DNA of 64,000 bases, from positions 85,060,664-85,124,663 of the forward strand of contig NC_134354.1 of the NCBI RefSeq assembly GCF_048569485.1. The letters run 5' to 3'. Origin of the DNA: Anomaloglossus baeobatrachus. Its lineage: Eukaryota > Chordata > Amphibia > Anura > Aromobatidae. Made by a program: the position numbers and the translations under genes. Numbering within the stretch: the stretch's first letter is position 1; the number at the start of each line of letters is the position of its first letter. The notes under the pieces are model-generated. The model saw only the letters and a list, made by a program, of their open reading frames with translations, made no database searches and was not told the DNA's origin. Below are positions 1 through 12,430 of this stretch, piece after piece.

Positions 1-110
1 CTTTGCTGTGAAATCAAAACGCATGCCTTTTGGCATGAAAAAGGTGCTTCTCAAAACGGACCTAAAAAGCACCTGAAACGCAGGTGGAAATGCAAAGTGC
101 GGTCACAGCC
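1..110. mobile_element. Harbinger-like MITE fragment, cut by window start
   Basis: It resembles the reverse complement of the element starting at 16887 (shared blocks GCATGCCTTTTGGCATGAAA and the GCAAAGTG...TCACAGCC end). It ends with GCC followed by TAA, the 3-bp target type seen in the other MITEs of this window. The other end lies outside the window. Confidence 0.5.
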
Positions 111-210
111 TAAAAGTAATCTGTCAGCAGGATTTAACACCCCAAACTATAACATGCCCAAAGAGCATGCAGCTCTATCAAAGACAAGTGCAGCAATACC
201 TTTACAATGG

Positions 211-1042
211 TGTCACGCTCTCCGGCTCCCCTGCTAGGCTCCCCGGCTCTCCTGCCATGCTTCCCGGTCCCTCTGCCTTGCTTACCCGCTCCCGTGCCAG
301 GCTTCCCGGTCCCCCGCTCCATAGCCTTCCTGTCCCATTGCCTGCGGTCGCCAGGCAGCCCGGTCCCCGCTCCCGGCGCCCGTCGGCATCTCTGCCGCAG
401 CCCGGCTCTCCTGCTTCCTCCTCACCGCTCCCTCCTCTGGCTTCTGGCACCCGGGCCTCGCGCATGCGCATTAGGGCGCGCGCGCGGTCATTGACCCTCT
501 CTTAAAGGGCCAGCACCGAGAAACAGGAAATTACATAGACAGGTACAGGGTATATTAAGAATCACTTTCCTGGTGGGCGGGGCCTGTTCTACGTGTTTAG
601 TAAGCTAGTGTTCAGGTCCCCTATTGCTTTGTCTTGTACCTTGCCTGCATTAACCCTGTCCTGTCTCGTAGAGCCTGTCCTGCCACGCCAGCCGCTCCGA
701 ACCACGCTCATTCCCGTACCCTGACGGTGACTTCGGCGGATGTGCCACCACCTCTGCAGCTCCGCCAGTCTCCAGTCCCTGGCTCCGCTTGGTGACCCGT
801 TCCATCGCTCAGCAAGTCTCGGATCCCGCCTGATCTTACCACCTGGCCTCGGACTCTGAGCCTCGTCACCCGGACCACCGTCCAGAACTCCATCCACCTT
901 TCCTGCTCCCCTACGGACTGTCTGACTACCACCAGTGCTTCGGCTACCGTGCACCCAGACCCTCTGGCGGGGTGACCTGCCTGGCTGCCTCCTCAAGGGA
1001 AACCGGTGTACGGCCCAGAGGTTCCACCACTCGGACGTTACA
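211..1042. mobile_element. Solo LTR fossil, 832 bp, 5-bp TSD AATGG
   Basis: It starts TGTCACGCTC and ends GACGTTACA, flanked by AATGG at 206-210 and 1043-1047. GC-rich. Terminal TG...CA plus a 5-bp duplication fits a solo LTR of a Ty3/gypsy or ERV-type element. No internal coding region accompanies it. The ORFs seen in it on both strands are low-complexity Pro/Arg/Ser translations and not genes. Confidence 0.65.
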
Positions 1043-1088
1043 AATGGTTAGTCCGTTTTCTTGTTACTGAGAAATTAGCATGTGAATT

Positions 1089-2105
1089 ACCATATTTTTC
1101 GGAGTATAAAATGTACCAGATTATAAGATGCAAATGAGAAAAATAAAGACCCAAATTTAGAGAAAGAAAATAGGAAAACATTTTTTTAATGTTAAAAAAG
1201 GGGATCTGTCTTATAATCCTAGAGTCTGTTTTGTAACCTGGATACAGCTAACCAGGGCTGGGAGGAGGGGGTGTCATGGTGGTGCAATGCACTCAATTGA
1301 TCTGTGGGCAGTGGACGCGATGGTCTTCAGGGAAATGGCTGTGGTGGCAGCACACACGCAGTGAGATCTCAGAGAGCCAAGATCTCAATCTGCGTGTGCG
1401 CCGCTTACTACATGATGGACCTCAGGAAAATGGCTATGGGGGTGCAGTCTTGGCTCTCTGAGATCTCAATCTGCTTGTGCGCTACCTCCGCAGCCATTTT
1501 CCTGAAGCCCATCCACTGCCTGGAAAGCAATGGCGCCCACATCGCACCGCCATGGCACTCCCTTCTCCCAGTCCCGGGAATGCAGTATTGCCCCACTCGT
1601 GCTGCTGATGTCCATTAGCTGCAACTCTGCCTCCTGTGATCCTGCTCCACTGCCACAGTGTCCCTCCCCCTTGTAAGCTATATCCTAATTATGAGAGGCA
1701 CTTCGATTTCCCCCCAACTTTTGGGGCAAAAAAATTCCCCCCTACTTTTGGGGCAAAAAAGTGCGTCGCGGCACGGTGGCTAAGTGGTTAGCACTGCCGT
1801 CTTGCAGCGCTGGGGTCCTGGGTTCAAATCCCACCAAGGACACTATCTGCAAGTAGTTTGTATGTTCTCCCCGTGTTTGCGTGGGTTTCCTCCGGGTACT
1901 CTGGTTTCCTCCCACACTCCAAAGACATACTGATAGGGACCTTAGATTGTGAGCCCCAATGGGGACAGTGTTACCAATGTATGTAAAGCGCTGTGGAATT
2001 AATAGCGCTATATAAATGAATAAATATTATTATTATTATATTTTAATCTGAATAATACAGTATATATAAAAATGTAATGTTTAAATAATAAAAAAATACA
2101 GTATT
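1089..2105. repeat. Relic of a dispersed DNA element, interrupted by a SINE
   Basis: The start, CCATATTTTTCGGAGTATAA, and the later blocks with GGGGCAAAAAAG before 1764 fit a common interspersed repeat type whose ends read as a TTTTTCGGACTATAAG-like TIR (from memory of vertebrate repeats). Within it, 1355-1410 and 1440-1480 form an imperfect hairpin around GAGATCTCAGAGAGCCAAGA. The V-SINE at 1765-2040 is inserted near its right part. Boundaries are approximate. Confidence 0.35.
1765..2040 (+). mobile_element. V-SINE (tRNA-derived SINE)
   Basis: The head is tRNA-like with an A box (TGGCTAAGTGG) and a B box (GGTTCAAATCC), the internal RNA polymerase III promoter. It is followed by the conserved central block TGTATGTTCTCCCCGTGTTT through CGTGGGTTTCCTCCGGGTA and CCTCCCACACTCCAAAGACA that marks V-SINEs, then a LINE-like tail with AAAGCGCTG and GCTATATAAATGAATAAA ending in (ATT)n. 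The whole element is present and close to consensus, so it is fairly young. It is not a functional tRNA gene. Confidence 0.85.
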
Positions 2106-2169
2106 TGCTAATGAGGCTGAAGAGCTATTTGTACAGCTGAAGCCTTGGTCACTCCAGCTCTATTCCTCA

Positions 2170-2802
2170 GGCCTCTTTCACACGTCCGTGAAAAACCACG
2201 CACGTTTTCACGGATGTGTCAAAGGTGCGTTTTGCCCTCCGTGAGCCGTGTTTATGGCATACGTGTGTTCTCCGTGTGTTATCCGTGATAACACACGGAG
2301 AACGGGAACTTTCTACTCACCTGTCCCTGGCGTTGCTGTCCGTGGTGCTGATCTTCGGTCTCTGGTCCTGCCGAGTCCCCGCTGCTGCTGCTTCCGGCTG
2401 CAGTGAAGTGAATATGCAATGAGCATAATGAGCGGCGGTTGGAAGCAAGTGACAGCAGCGGCAGAGACTGCAGGGCTGGAGAAGGTGAGTAATGTTTTGG
2501 GTTTTTTTTCTCGCAGACACATGTGATTTCTCCGGTGCGTGTCACACGGAACACATCCGTGTGGTCCGTTTGTGTTCCGTGTGACCCGTTTGCGTTTCGT
2601 GTGACACCCGTGATGCCGGAGAGAAAATGGACATGTTAGCATGTGGGGCACACGTATGCTCCACACGTACACACGGTCCTTGGCAGAAAACGCACGTGAG
2701 CGCAGACCCATTGATTTTAATGGGTCTACGTGTGGCCGTGTCTCCGGTACGTGAGGAAATGGACCAAACACGTACCGGAGACACGGACGTGTGAAGGAGG
2801 CC
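2170..2802. mobile_element. Harbinger-like MITE, 633 bp, 3-bp TSD TCA
   Basis: TIRs read GGCCTCTTTCACACGTCCGT on the left and, inverted, GGCCTCCTTCACACGTCCGT on the right, flanked by TCA on both sides. The interior is GC-rich with further short inverted repeats and no transposase. A 3-bp target duplication and GG-starting TIRs suggest a PIF/Harbinger-type non-autonomous element; the family is inferred. Confidence 0.6.
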
Positions 2803-2805
2803 TCA

Positions 2806-3775
2806 CACAGTGCTGCCTCCTCCATTCTGACTGATGGCTCCCTTGCCTGAAGTCACACATAGAACCTGTTAGTTAAGCAGAATTTCTCAGTAATGAAGGA
2901 ACGGACTGATCATACACAGGTGTTGCTGGACTTGTCTTTTAAAGATCTACATGCACATATAAATAGTTTGGTGGGTAAAAACCTGCTGACAGATTCTCTT
3001 TAAATTGGTTCTTCGGGTTTGAGAACAAAGTCTGCAATCACTCTATAGGACTGCAGACTTCTGAATCGTGACAATGTGTGGTGTGCACTGTGCACGCTGT
3101 CATGAATCCCTGGTATTGCTGGTAGAAGTGAATGATCACATATATATGCGGTCCCATGCCAACTAGATGCATTCAGCTTCGCTCACTTCACTTCTGTTAA
3201 GATGAGACTAGTCGGCATATGACCGAATGAATAAAAATCATATATACGTGGGATTATTCGCTTGCTTTGGCAATCCCAGGGATTCATGACAGTGTGCACA
3301 GCTCAAAAGTGTGTAAAAAGTTTGTAGTATTTTAAGCAGTTGATGAAATGGGGCCTAATTATTTAATGGGTAACAGATTTTAATAACGTTTTGTAAAATT
3401 CATCCCCGTGCTCCAGGCCAAAATGTGTTAACCTCCGCCCCATATCTGGTAGATGGCAGAGAAAACGAGGGCTAATCTGGGCGGCAGATAAGTCGGCTTG
3501 ACTGTCTCTTTTCATTAAGATCGAGTCTTCCAATTTATAACGAGGTCGGGAAACATAAGACGGGGGTACGAAAAGTAGCAGAAAGAAATCACAAATATTA
3601 CAAAAAGCCACCCCTAACTTACAGGGTTAAATTACAAAGTGAAATAGAGAATAGCTTGCAAAGCATCCGCCCCTTCCTTTTCACTTCTCATTTTAGACGA
3701 ATTTGTGGTCTTGTATTTCTTCACCCTGCATGAATTCTTGGTAAGACACCTACCTCTGTTTTAGACTATATACTG

Positions 3776-3815
<40 letters not shown>

Positions 3816-4307
3816 CATATATTTATACACACACACATCACTTGTGTTATAGTGGTGGGTAATATCGGGGGGATTTAAAAAACAAAACAAAACAAAAAAT
3901 AAAAACAAAAAACCCAAAATCAGGTATTTTTGGCTGGACATTAACTAGTCCGAGCATTGAACAAGCTGCAGCTGCCGGGCTGCACTGCAAGTCATGTATC
4001 AAAACCTAATACTGCCTTGTTTCTTTCTTGCCTTTGTCCTTTAGTGACTTATTTGGGAGAAGAAAAGACAAAATTCAAAATGCCACATTATCCACTTTTA
4101 ACTCTAAGACTGTGCCCACGATGAGTTTTTGGTGAGTTTTTGACTGTGTATTTTCTCTGCTTTAAAAATGAAAAATGTAGCGTCTTACAGTTCCAGCAAA
4201 GTGAATGGGATTTATAGAAATCTCTTGTACACTCTTCTTATTTTTTAGGGTTTGCTCACACCAGTGTATAAATTGGATGAGTGCTGTCTGATGTTTTATG
4301 GGTTGCC
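2806..4307. other. No gene recognised; contains a (TA)n tract
   Basis: I see no coding exon or RNA gene. The stretch 3080-3290 contains two similar phrases in opposite order (AATCCCTGGTATTGC and its near-inverse GGCAATCCCAGGGATTCATG), suggesting an old hairpin-forming repeat. A (TA)n microsatellite lies at 3780-3812. Confidence 0.5.
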
Positions 4308-5895
4308 AAACAGCACGACAGATGACAAGAATAAATGCAGAATCACAAAAAATATATATAAATATCTCCACCAAATATAGTATAAATTATAATAGTTACC
4401 ATGGACAAGGTAATATATATGTATCAGACAGTAAATTTGTTTACAAGCAGCACAGGATTGCACAGAATTGATAATGCAGCAAAAAGTGACTAGAGAAAGA
4501 GATCCAAGTGGATCTATGTAAATAATGAATGGCCATACACAAAGTAAAGTGCAGGGTTACAATGCAAATACTAAAGTGCAATCATGTAGTGCAAGGATCA
4601 ATATGAAAGACTAAAGCTGGGTTTACACACTGAGACTTTCTAGCGATCCAACCTGCGATCTCAACCTAGCCGGGATCGCTACAAAGTCTCTGGTGAGCTG
4701 TCAAACAGGTAGACCTGGCCAACGACCTAACAGCGATCCGGACCTGCAGAGCGACTAGCTGGTCGTTGGGGACGTGTCAAAAAAGCAGGTGAACTTCACC
4801 CGACTTCATTTAATGCCGCGCGGCTCTGTGTGCCATGTAGGTAAATAAATAATTAAAAAATCCGGCGTGCGGTCCCCCCCTATTTTAATACCAGCCAGAT
4901 AAAGCCATACGGCTGCAGGCTGGTATTCTCAGGATGGGGAGCCCCACGTTATGGGGAGCCCCCCAGCCTAACAATATCAGCCAGCAGACGCCCAGAATTG
5001 CCGCATACATTAGATGCGACAGATCTGGGACTGTACCCGGCTCTTCCCGATTTGCCCTGGTGCGTTGGCAAATCGGGGTAATAAGGAGTTATTGGCAGCC
5101 CATAGCTGCCAATAAGTCCAAGATTAATCATGTCAGGCGTCACCCCGAGATACCTTCCATGATTAATCTGTAAATTACAGTTAAAAAACACACACCCAAA
5201 AAATCCTTTATTAGAAATAAAAAACACTAACAAATTCCCTCATTACCAATTTATTACCCACAACAAAGCCCTCCTTATCCGGCGTAATCCACGGTCCTCC
5301 AGCGTCGCATCCAGCTCTGCTGCATGCAGGTGACAGGAGCAGCAGAAGACACAGCCGCTCCTGTCACCTGCACGCAGCTAATGAAGAGAGCCGTGTGATC
5401 GGCTGAGCTGTCACTGAGGTTACCTGGATCCAGCGGTGGATGCAGCGGTGGCCGCGGGTAACCTCAGTGATGTTCAAGTACTAATGCATAGTAAATATGG
5501 TGGAAGATAATAGCAGGGTCAATACCAGGGCATAAAGTAAAATAGACAGGAAAGATGGTGGGAAGGATTTACCAGCAGTCATGTCCCACTGCCGTGCCGC
5601 GGCTAGGTGTCTTTACTATATATCTTATTGATAATTCTTTGCACTATAGTCCTGCACTTATTGTGTGAGACTATTTGTTCTATTTATCCCATTTATATTA
5701 TTTATTCACTGTCACTTTTTGCTGCATTATCAATTCTGTGCAATCCTGTGCTGCTTGTAAACTCATTTACTATCTGATACATATATATTACCTTGTCCAT
5801 GGTAACTATTATAATTTATACTATATTTGGTGGAGATATTTATATATATATTTTTTGTGATTCTGCATTTATTCTTGTCCTCTGTCGTGCTGTTT
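4308..5895. repeat. Long inverted repeat, arms of about 185 bp
   Basis: The left arm 4308-4490 and right arm 5711-5895 are near-perfect inverted copies (for example GTTACCATGGACAAGGTAAT on the left and ATTACCTTGTCCATGGTAAC on the right). The loop holds a repeat starting near 4618 with GGGTTTACACACTGAGACTT and a GC-rich interior (about 4840-5460) that recurs at 9590-10080. No transposase is seen. It looks like a foldback DNA element with another non-autonomous element inside. Confidence 0.55.
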
Positions 5896-6213
5896 TTCAT
5901 GCGATTTGCACTTTTAACTACAATTTTTAACTATTCATTAATAATACCTGTTTTATCATGATCATTTGTGTATTGGCTATATGTTTATATGATACCAAAT
6001 ATGTGTATTTTTAATTTTTTTCCTGCTGTAGACCCTGTGGGCTTCCAAGGAAGTCGAGGCCCTAGGCAATTGCCCACTTGCCCCCCTCCCCTCTTAATGC
6101 CGACCCTGTGTTTAATATATGGTTATTTAAATGTTCTTTAGCTCTTATTTCATTCTCAAACAAAAAATAATTATTGAAAATATATATAACTAGTAATATA
6201 CTGAAAAAGGAGA
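5896..6213. other. No gene recognised
   Basis: AT-rich sequence with no coding exon, RNA gene or clear repeat boundary that I can identify. It ends with GAGA, the target duplication of the LTR at 6214. Confidence 0.4.
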
Positions 6214-7139
6214 TGTCGCGGGCAGAGGGGACGCGCTCGCCACGCTCGGGTCCGGGGCTTCTGCTGCTGCTGCTCGCTGGCTCGAGCGGTCAGCCGGATC
6301 CGGGGACTCGAGCAGCGCTCCTCACCTGTGAGTGAAAAGGGATGGTTTGTTTGGGGGGGAGAGTTAAAGACGCCACCCACGGGACGTGGTGATGATGGCA
6401 CCACCGCTGCTGGTGACGGGTATCCCAGGACAGATGGTAGGGAGTAGCTAGGATGTTGTCCCCTCTGGGGGTAGGGGTTGGTGATCCCCGGGCCCGGTGG
6501 AGTAACGGGGAGGCTGGATGGCTGGGGTGCAGGGTTGCAGGGACATCGCGGTGCGGTGCCGGACGGCACTGGTGTACTCACTCAGACAATCAATGACAGA
6601 GTCTCTGGTAAACCAAACCTGTCGGGTCTTGGTTGTTGAGAAACCCCTGGGGTTCCTGTCACACTCGGATTTGACTATTTCCGGCGGCTCCAAGCCTGGT
6701 CGGGGTCCGATGGCCCTGCCTGTGTGCTTAGCTTCACTCCGCTCCCCGGTTCGGTACCGGCGGGCCAACGCCCAACCCGGTCCTACGGCTCTGCAGAGTT
6801 CCGCTAACTCCTGCAGATGGCCACCACCATCTGCCAACCTTGCTGTCAGTGCCTGGGCTCCGACCCAAACACTTGCAGTTCGTGTCCTCTCACTTTCACC
6901 TCCTAAACGAAACTCTCCTCCACTCCTCCACTCCTGAACTGAACTTACTGCTTTTCCCACCACCAGGCCTGTGAACTCCTCGATGGGTGGGGCCAACTGC
7001 CTGGCTCCGCCCCACCTGGTGTGGACATCAGACCCTGGAGGGAGGCAACAAGGGTTTTTGTCTGACTGGTGTAACTGTCTAGGGTGGGGGGGTGTATGTT
7101 GTTATGTCTGTGACTACCTGGCTAGTCCAGGGCGTCATA
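6214..7139 (-). mobile_element. Solo LTR fossil of the 4-bp-TSD family, 926 bp, TSD GAGA
   Basis: Inverted relative to the copy at 30225-31372: the phrases with GGTGTGGACATCAGACCCTG and CTGGCTAGTCCAGGGCGTC are shared. It is flanked by GAGA at 6210-6213 and 7140-7143. GC-rich, no coding potential accepted. A (TTA)n microsatellite begins directly after its right end. Confidence 0.65.
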
Positions 7140-7146
7140 GAGACAA

Positions 7147-7159
7147 TTATTATTATTAC

Positions 7160-7193
<34 letters not shown>

Positions 7194-7195
7194 TT
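7147..7195. repeat. (TTA)n microsatellite
   Basis: About sixteen ATT/TTA units with one interruption, beside the right end of the LTR. Confidence 0.9.
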
Positions 7196-8079
7196 TGTTT
7201 AATGATTGGCATCACATTACTGAACACAAAACCCATCCTAAACACAGATTGTGTCAGTACAGAAAGCTTCTTTACCTTCTGTAGTTGTTGGCCTATTAGG
7301 ATGGAAATCATGTATTTTACAGCTGAGATAACATCTCAGCTATACCCAACAAACGGAGACAGTCAGAAAGTAAGGAAGGGCGAGATGACATGAAGACTGC
7401 TGAAGATGTCTTTTACATCTCCTGATATTTCATCCTGCATCTCATCTTCACTCCACCTGATTTGTGTGCCTCTTCTCAATGAATGAATATAGGTAATGTA
7501 GGCATGTAAATATAGTGGGTGGAGGGGTTGCTGTAGTACCGGAGAGTCATATTACTATTCCCACTATATAAAATATAATTTCTATCATTGACATACCACC
7601 TTATAAAGCTCAGGGAGTAGTGGAACGCGTGTTCACCATACCAAGATTAACGTCAAAAAGTATTGAAGACATTTATGGGGATTTTGCTATTTATTTATAC
7701 ATTCTTAATTGTCATTGTGACTAACCCTTTTTTGCCTTTTTGCTATTACTTTGGTTGTTTATTATGAGGCGTTTCTTAGGTTTATATACCCAGTATAATA
7801 TTTAGCAGTTAGTAATGAGTGGCTGTGCTCCCCACTGTTCGATACTCGAGCGAGCATCGGGGTGCTCTGGTACACTCCACCAAGTATCACAGTTGCTCAA
7901 GTGCCATGCTCGAGTCTCCACCCGACATGTTTTGCGGCTTTTAGACAGCCAATAAATATGTGGGGATTGCGTGCCATGCACAGTACTGGCATTACTGTGA
8001 TTGGCCGGCTGCATCGCGTCACCGGTTCTTATATTGGCACTGTCCTCTGGAAACAGTTCAGGGAGAGTTGATGTACAAG
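7196..8079. other. No gene recognised; right part belongs to a dispersed repeat
   Basis: 7196-7800 has no recognisable exon. From about 7805 the sequence (ACTCGAGCGAGCATCGGGGT and GTGATTGGCCGGCTGCATC) looks like the left part of a larger interspersed element that resumes after the LTR at 9162-10080, so the LTR landed inside it. Confidence 0.4.
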
Positions 8080-8083
8080 GAAG

Positions 8084-9157
8084 TGTAGCGCCGCTGAAGC
8101 CATCAGGGAGCTACAAGGTTCTGCATCCCCACCAGGATGCAGGGCCTACCCCCTAGGGCCCCAGAAGACCAGTGTCGGTCACACACAAACACTCCAGGTA
8201 ATCCCAGTTTTCCCCAACAATCCCCCATAGAATGGTACAAAGCTAGGGTCAGACCAATGGTTGGCCACCTAGAGGTGGAGCCAGTCCAGTCCACTAGTTG
8301 ACCAGGTGGGAGGGGCAGACAGTGGACAGTAGTCAGTCAGACAGTAGTTGAGGAGCAATGAAGGTGGACGTGAGGAGACGCACTGACTTGAAGTGAACAG
8401 TAACCTGGTGCCCAGGAGGGTAGTTGCCGGTTGAGTATGGTGGAGTACTCCTGGAACTACGCACCAACGGGGTACAGGACCCTAGATCAGGCAGAACATC
8501 CAGGCAGGCCTGATAACACCTGCACAGCGAGGGAACCATCAAGGACCTCGCTGACCCTAAAAATCCGAGACTTAGTAGCAAAGGGAGAACCGGGGACAGG
8601 ACCAGAGACTCCAACCCCACAGGGTTCACGCTACCATCATACGGACAGCAGTGAAAAAACCACTGGACAGGGACCACCAATTGCACTACGCCACGGGGAC
8701 CCACCAACCAGAGACAGGTGCAGGGGAAGAAGGTACCAAATTACTACAGTGGCACTGGAACAAAGGGGACCTGAAGGTGAAATCAGCCGGCCTCAGGTGA
8801 CCAGTTACCACCAGAAAGTGAGTAAAGAACCAGTTGCACTTAACCCCTTGTGTGGACTACCTTCTTCCGACACCCTTCATTACACCTACCCTCTGGGGCC
8901 CGGCCCTGCTTGTGGAGGGTCTAAAATCTAGGCTGCCATTAACTCGAGCCCTAGTAGTGGACATTGTGCAGCAGTGGGTCCATCTACATAGCCGCAACAC
9001 TGCAAGTGGCGTCACGTGTGAACACTATTCTAATCCCCTGTAAATATTCCCCTTTTCAAAAAGGGCCCAGGGCACAGACCGGGCAACAGCCACCAAAGTG
9101 ACATTCCCCAGATATACACTGCCCAGGACCGAGTACCCCATAACCCTGGGCGTCACA
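8084..9157 (+). mobile_element. Solo LTR fossil of the 4-bp-TSD family, 1074 bp, TSD GAAG
   Basis: It starts TGTAGCGCCGC and ends GGGCGTCACA, flanked by GAAG at 8080-8083 and 9158-9161. It shares family hallmarks: a CGCCG hairpin near the start and a GGCGTCAC block towards the end. The 166-residue ORF at 8431-8931 is a by-product of base composition, not a gene. Confidence 0.65.
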
Positions 9158-9161
9158 GAAG

Positions 9162-10080
9162 CGCTTAGAATCGGGGAGTGTTTTTAAAATAAATTAATTT
9201 TGTGTGTGTTTTATTGTCTTTATACTTACAGGGTTAGTAATGGTAGTGTCTGATATATGCCCCCCCATTACTAACCCCTGGGCTTGATACCCGCTGACAT
9301 TACACTGCTGACATCCACGTAAAAAAAGTATTACCCCAGTTGCCACTGTTCTAGGTCAATGAGGAAGAGCTAGGGCAAAGTGCCAGAATTGCTGCACCTG
9401 ATGTGATGCGCCACCTCTGGGGTGTCTACTGACTTATATTTTTAGGTCGGTTATCAAAAATAGGGGGTACCTCATGTTGATTTTTAACTTATTTATTTAT
9501 CTGGTTAAACAACGCTAAAACACTCTTTACTGCCTTTCATGTGACACCAAAGGGTGTTTTTAGCCTTGTTTAACCTAGTAAATAAATAAGTAAATGAAAA
9601 CGGCCTGGGGTCCCCCCTATTTTCCGTAACCAGCCAAAGTAAATCAGGCAGCTGCATGGTGATTTTATCAGGCTGGGAAGGTGCATGGATATTGGTAGCT
9701 TCCCAGCCTAAAAATACCAGCCCACAGCCACCCCAGAATTGGTGCATCCATTAGATGTACCAATTGTGGCTCTTTGCCCGGCTTTTCACGATGGGCCCAG
9801 TGTGGTGGCAATTGAGGTAATATTTTTTGGGGGTTGATGACAACTGTGTAATATCAGCTGGCGTAAAGCCCAGGAGTTAGTAATGGAGAAGTGTATATCC
9901 GACATTCCAATTACTAACCAGGAACTAAAAAAAAAAATAAAAACACACGCACAGACACAGAAAAAAAAGTATATTTCAATAATAAAGACTCCCCCACACT
10001 ATGTCTTATTTACCAATTTATTATCAAAAATGTTCCCATGAAGCTCTGTCATAGTCAACGATCCCTGAATGCATATCCGG
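9162..10080. repeat. Interior of a dispersed non-autonomous element
   Basis: Shares a set of phrases with 4840-5460: GGTCCCCCCTATTTT, a GGCAGCTGCATGG / ACGGCTGCAGGCTGG block, CAGCCTAAAAATACCAGCC, and CCTTTATT... / AATTTATTA blocks near the end. It contains no transposase. It is probably the rest of the element starting near 7805. Confidence 0.45.
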
Positions 10081-10587
10081 CTGGAACCATTAAAGTTTTA
10101 CATAATATTGTCAATGAGTTCTTTGCCTGTTAGGGACACCCCTATTTGATATACACTTTTGGGTATTGATTATATTTGCCTATAGTATGTATACTATGAG
10201 TTAAATGGGACCTGCCACTTTCTCAAAAAATGTAATTAAATACCTTGTAAAAATCCCCGAGTTTCCCTGATTCTCCTGCTATTTAATGTTTCGAACTGTG
10301 TCTCACCATTGCAGAGATTGCGCCCCAAAAGCAACAAGTGTGAGTATGTGACATCTCTATTTATAGTGAAACTTAGCTTTCCTTCATGGTCTTCTCTGGG
10401 GACATACACTTTCACCTCTCCCATCCAGACGCTTCCAATCAGAGCTCAACAGCACCTGAGACTGCTATCACCAGTGATTAGCATCATTTGGTAGGCAGGG
10501 GTGAAAGACTGAAGAAAAGCCCAGTTGGACTACATATACCGATTGCCCATACTTCGTTTCAAAAACAGCAATTGTGAATACACAGTA

Positions 10588-10925
10588 TGTCACGATTGTG
10601 TCACGAGTGACAGACAGTCCTGTGGTGTCCGGCTATAGAAGGTCGCAAAGTTTGGCTGCACAAACTGCTCCCTAACTTTCTATTATTTCTGCTTAATATA
10701 TGGTATTTTATGTATCTCCTCTGCTTGGCGTTAATCCTTCCTTTTCTCTCTAGGACCCTGCAGAGTTCCTTACCCTTTGAGCTATTTCCATCAGCACTTC
10801 CATTTGTGTTTCTAAATCCCATAATTTCCTTCTGGTCTGTGATGGTGATGTGAAGCCCCTCACCTTCAGGTCGCCTCAGGGTCTTCACGGGCTGGAAATC
10901 TTCCGGCAACAGGTATGTCAGTTTA
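10588..10925. mobile_element. LTR-like fossil fragment
   Basis: It starts TGTCACGATTGTGTCACGAG, which resembles the starts of other LTRs here. No matching end or target duplication is found before the Tc1-like relic begins. The 102-residue reverse ORF across it has no recognised domain. Confidence 0.25.
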
Positions 10926-10939
10926 ACTTCAATAGGACT

Positions 10940-12331
10940 TGTGACGCCACTCTCGATTTTGTTTTTAGTTTTTGATGAGGCTCTTTATTTTCTCAGATGA
11001 TAAAGCTGAACATTCTTCTTGGCAAAAAGCCTCCAGTTCCTGTAAATTCCCGGGCTTTCTTGCATGAACTGCGCGCTTGAGTTCTCCCCAGAGTGGCTCA
11101 ATGATATTAAGGTCAGGAGACTGAGATGGCCACTCCAGAACCTTCACTTTTTTTGTGTTGTAGCCAATCACAGGTCGACTTGGCCTTGTGTTTTGGATCG
11201 CTGTCATGTGTTGGAACGTCCAAGTACGTCCCATGCACAGCTTCCGGACTGATGAGTGCAAATTTGCCTCTAGTATTTGCTGATAAAGTGCTGCATTGAT
11301 ATTTCCTTCAACTTTGACCAAATTTCCTGTGCCTTTGTAGCTCACACAACCCCACATCATCAGTGATCCACCTCTGTGCTTTACAGTAGGAATGGTGTTG
11401 CTTTCATCATATGCCTTGTTGACAACTCTCCAAATGTAAGGTAGTAGCAAAAAAGTTTGGTTTTGTTCTCATCACTCCAAATTACCTTGTTACAGAAGTT
11501 TGGAGGCTTGCCTCTGTGCTGTTTGGTGTATTGTAGGCGAGATACTTTGTGGCATTTTTGCAGTAATGGCTTTCTTCTGGCGACTCGACCATGCAGCCCA
11601 TTTTTCTTCAAGTGCATCCTCATTGCACATCTTGAAACAGCCACACCGCTAGTTTTCAGTGAGTCCTGTATTTCAGCTGATGTTATTTGTGTTTTTCTTT
11701 GCCTCCCAAAGAATTTTCCTGGCAGTTGTGGTAGAAATTTTTGTTAGTCTACCTGATCATGGTTTGGTTTTTACAGAGCACCTGATTTTCCATTTGCTAA
11801 TCACAGTTTGAACACTGCTGACTGGCATTATCAATTCCTGGGATATCTTTTTGTATCCCTTTCCTGTTTTACACAGTTCAACTAACTTTTCCCGTAGATC
11901 CATTGACAATTCTTTTACTTTCCAAATGACTCACAATCCAGAAACTTCAGTAGCTGGATGAAAGATGCAAGAGTCTGTCTGGATCCCAGAAACTCACTCA
12001 GCTTTTATACACACACCCTGATTACAAGCAAACAGGTCACAGGTGAGGATGTTACCTTTATTAGCCATTCAAACCCATTTGTGTCAACGTCTGTGCATGT
12101 TATCAGGCCAAAATCACCAGGGTATGTGAACTTTTATTCAGGGTCATTTGGATATTTTTGGTTGTCATTATGATTTAAAAAGAGAAAACACAGCAGTTTG
12201 ACAATAAATGGCTTCACCCAACCACTAACCATGAGTGGAAAAAAAGATTTTGTGTTACCATTCATATTCTCTGTAAAAAGGCCAAGAAAGCAAAACATCT
12301 ACTGGGGTATGTAAATATTTGAGCACAACCG
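10940..12331 (-). mobile_element. Tc1-like transposon, 3' end truncated
   Basis: The right end is a Tc1-type terminus (GGGGTATGTAAATATTTGAG then CACAACCG) followed by the dinucleotide TA at 12332. The expected inverted copy of this terminus is not present at the left (about 10940), so that end is lost. The element is read on the minus strand and covers the transposase relic at 10965-11930. Distance between the recognisable ends is near the usual 1.3-1.6 kb. Confidence 0.75.
10965..11930 (-). pseudogene. Tc1-like transposase relic
   Basis: A cut-and-paste DDE transposase on the minus strand. The N-terminal paired-like HTH part is readable from about 11930 (LSMDLREKLVELCKTGKGYK). A middle piece at 11381-11644 carries MRMHLKKNGLHGRVARRKP and the catalytic-region phrase WSDENKT. 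The C-terminal piece at 10965-11450 includes DESNT, GGSLMMWGC and the DDE-region motif SQSPDLNIIEPLWGELKR. The two pieces overlap in different frames, so there is at least one frameshift, and an in-frame stop interrupts the N-terminal part. It is dead as a protein-coding gene. The family's usual length is ~340 residues. Confidence 0.85.
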
Positions 12332-12430
12332 TATATCTGCAATGGAGTAAAATACAGAAGAGAACATAAATAAGTCATTTAAAGTATTTATCAATTTATT
12401 TGCACCACCCCTTTAAGTCAATCTCAGTAA

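Noticed and set aside
1765-1840. A tRNA gene
   Set aside because: The A and B boxes are present, but the sequence continues directly into the V-SINE central domain and tail, so it is a SINE head.
8431-8931. A 166-codon gene
   Set aside because: It lies wholly inside an LTR with a clear target duplication and shows no recognisable domain.
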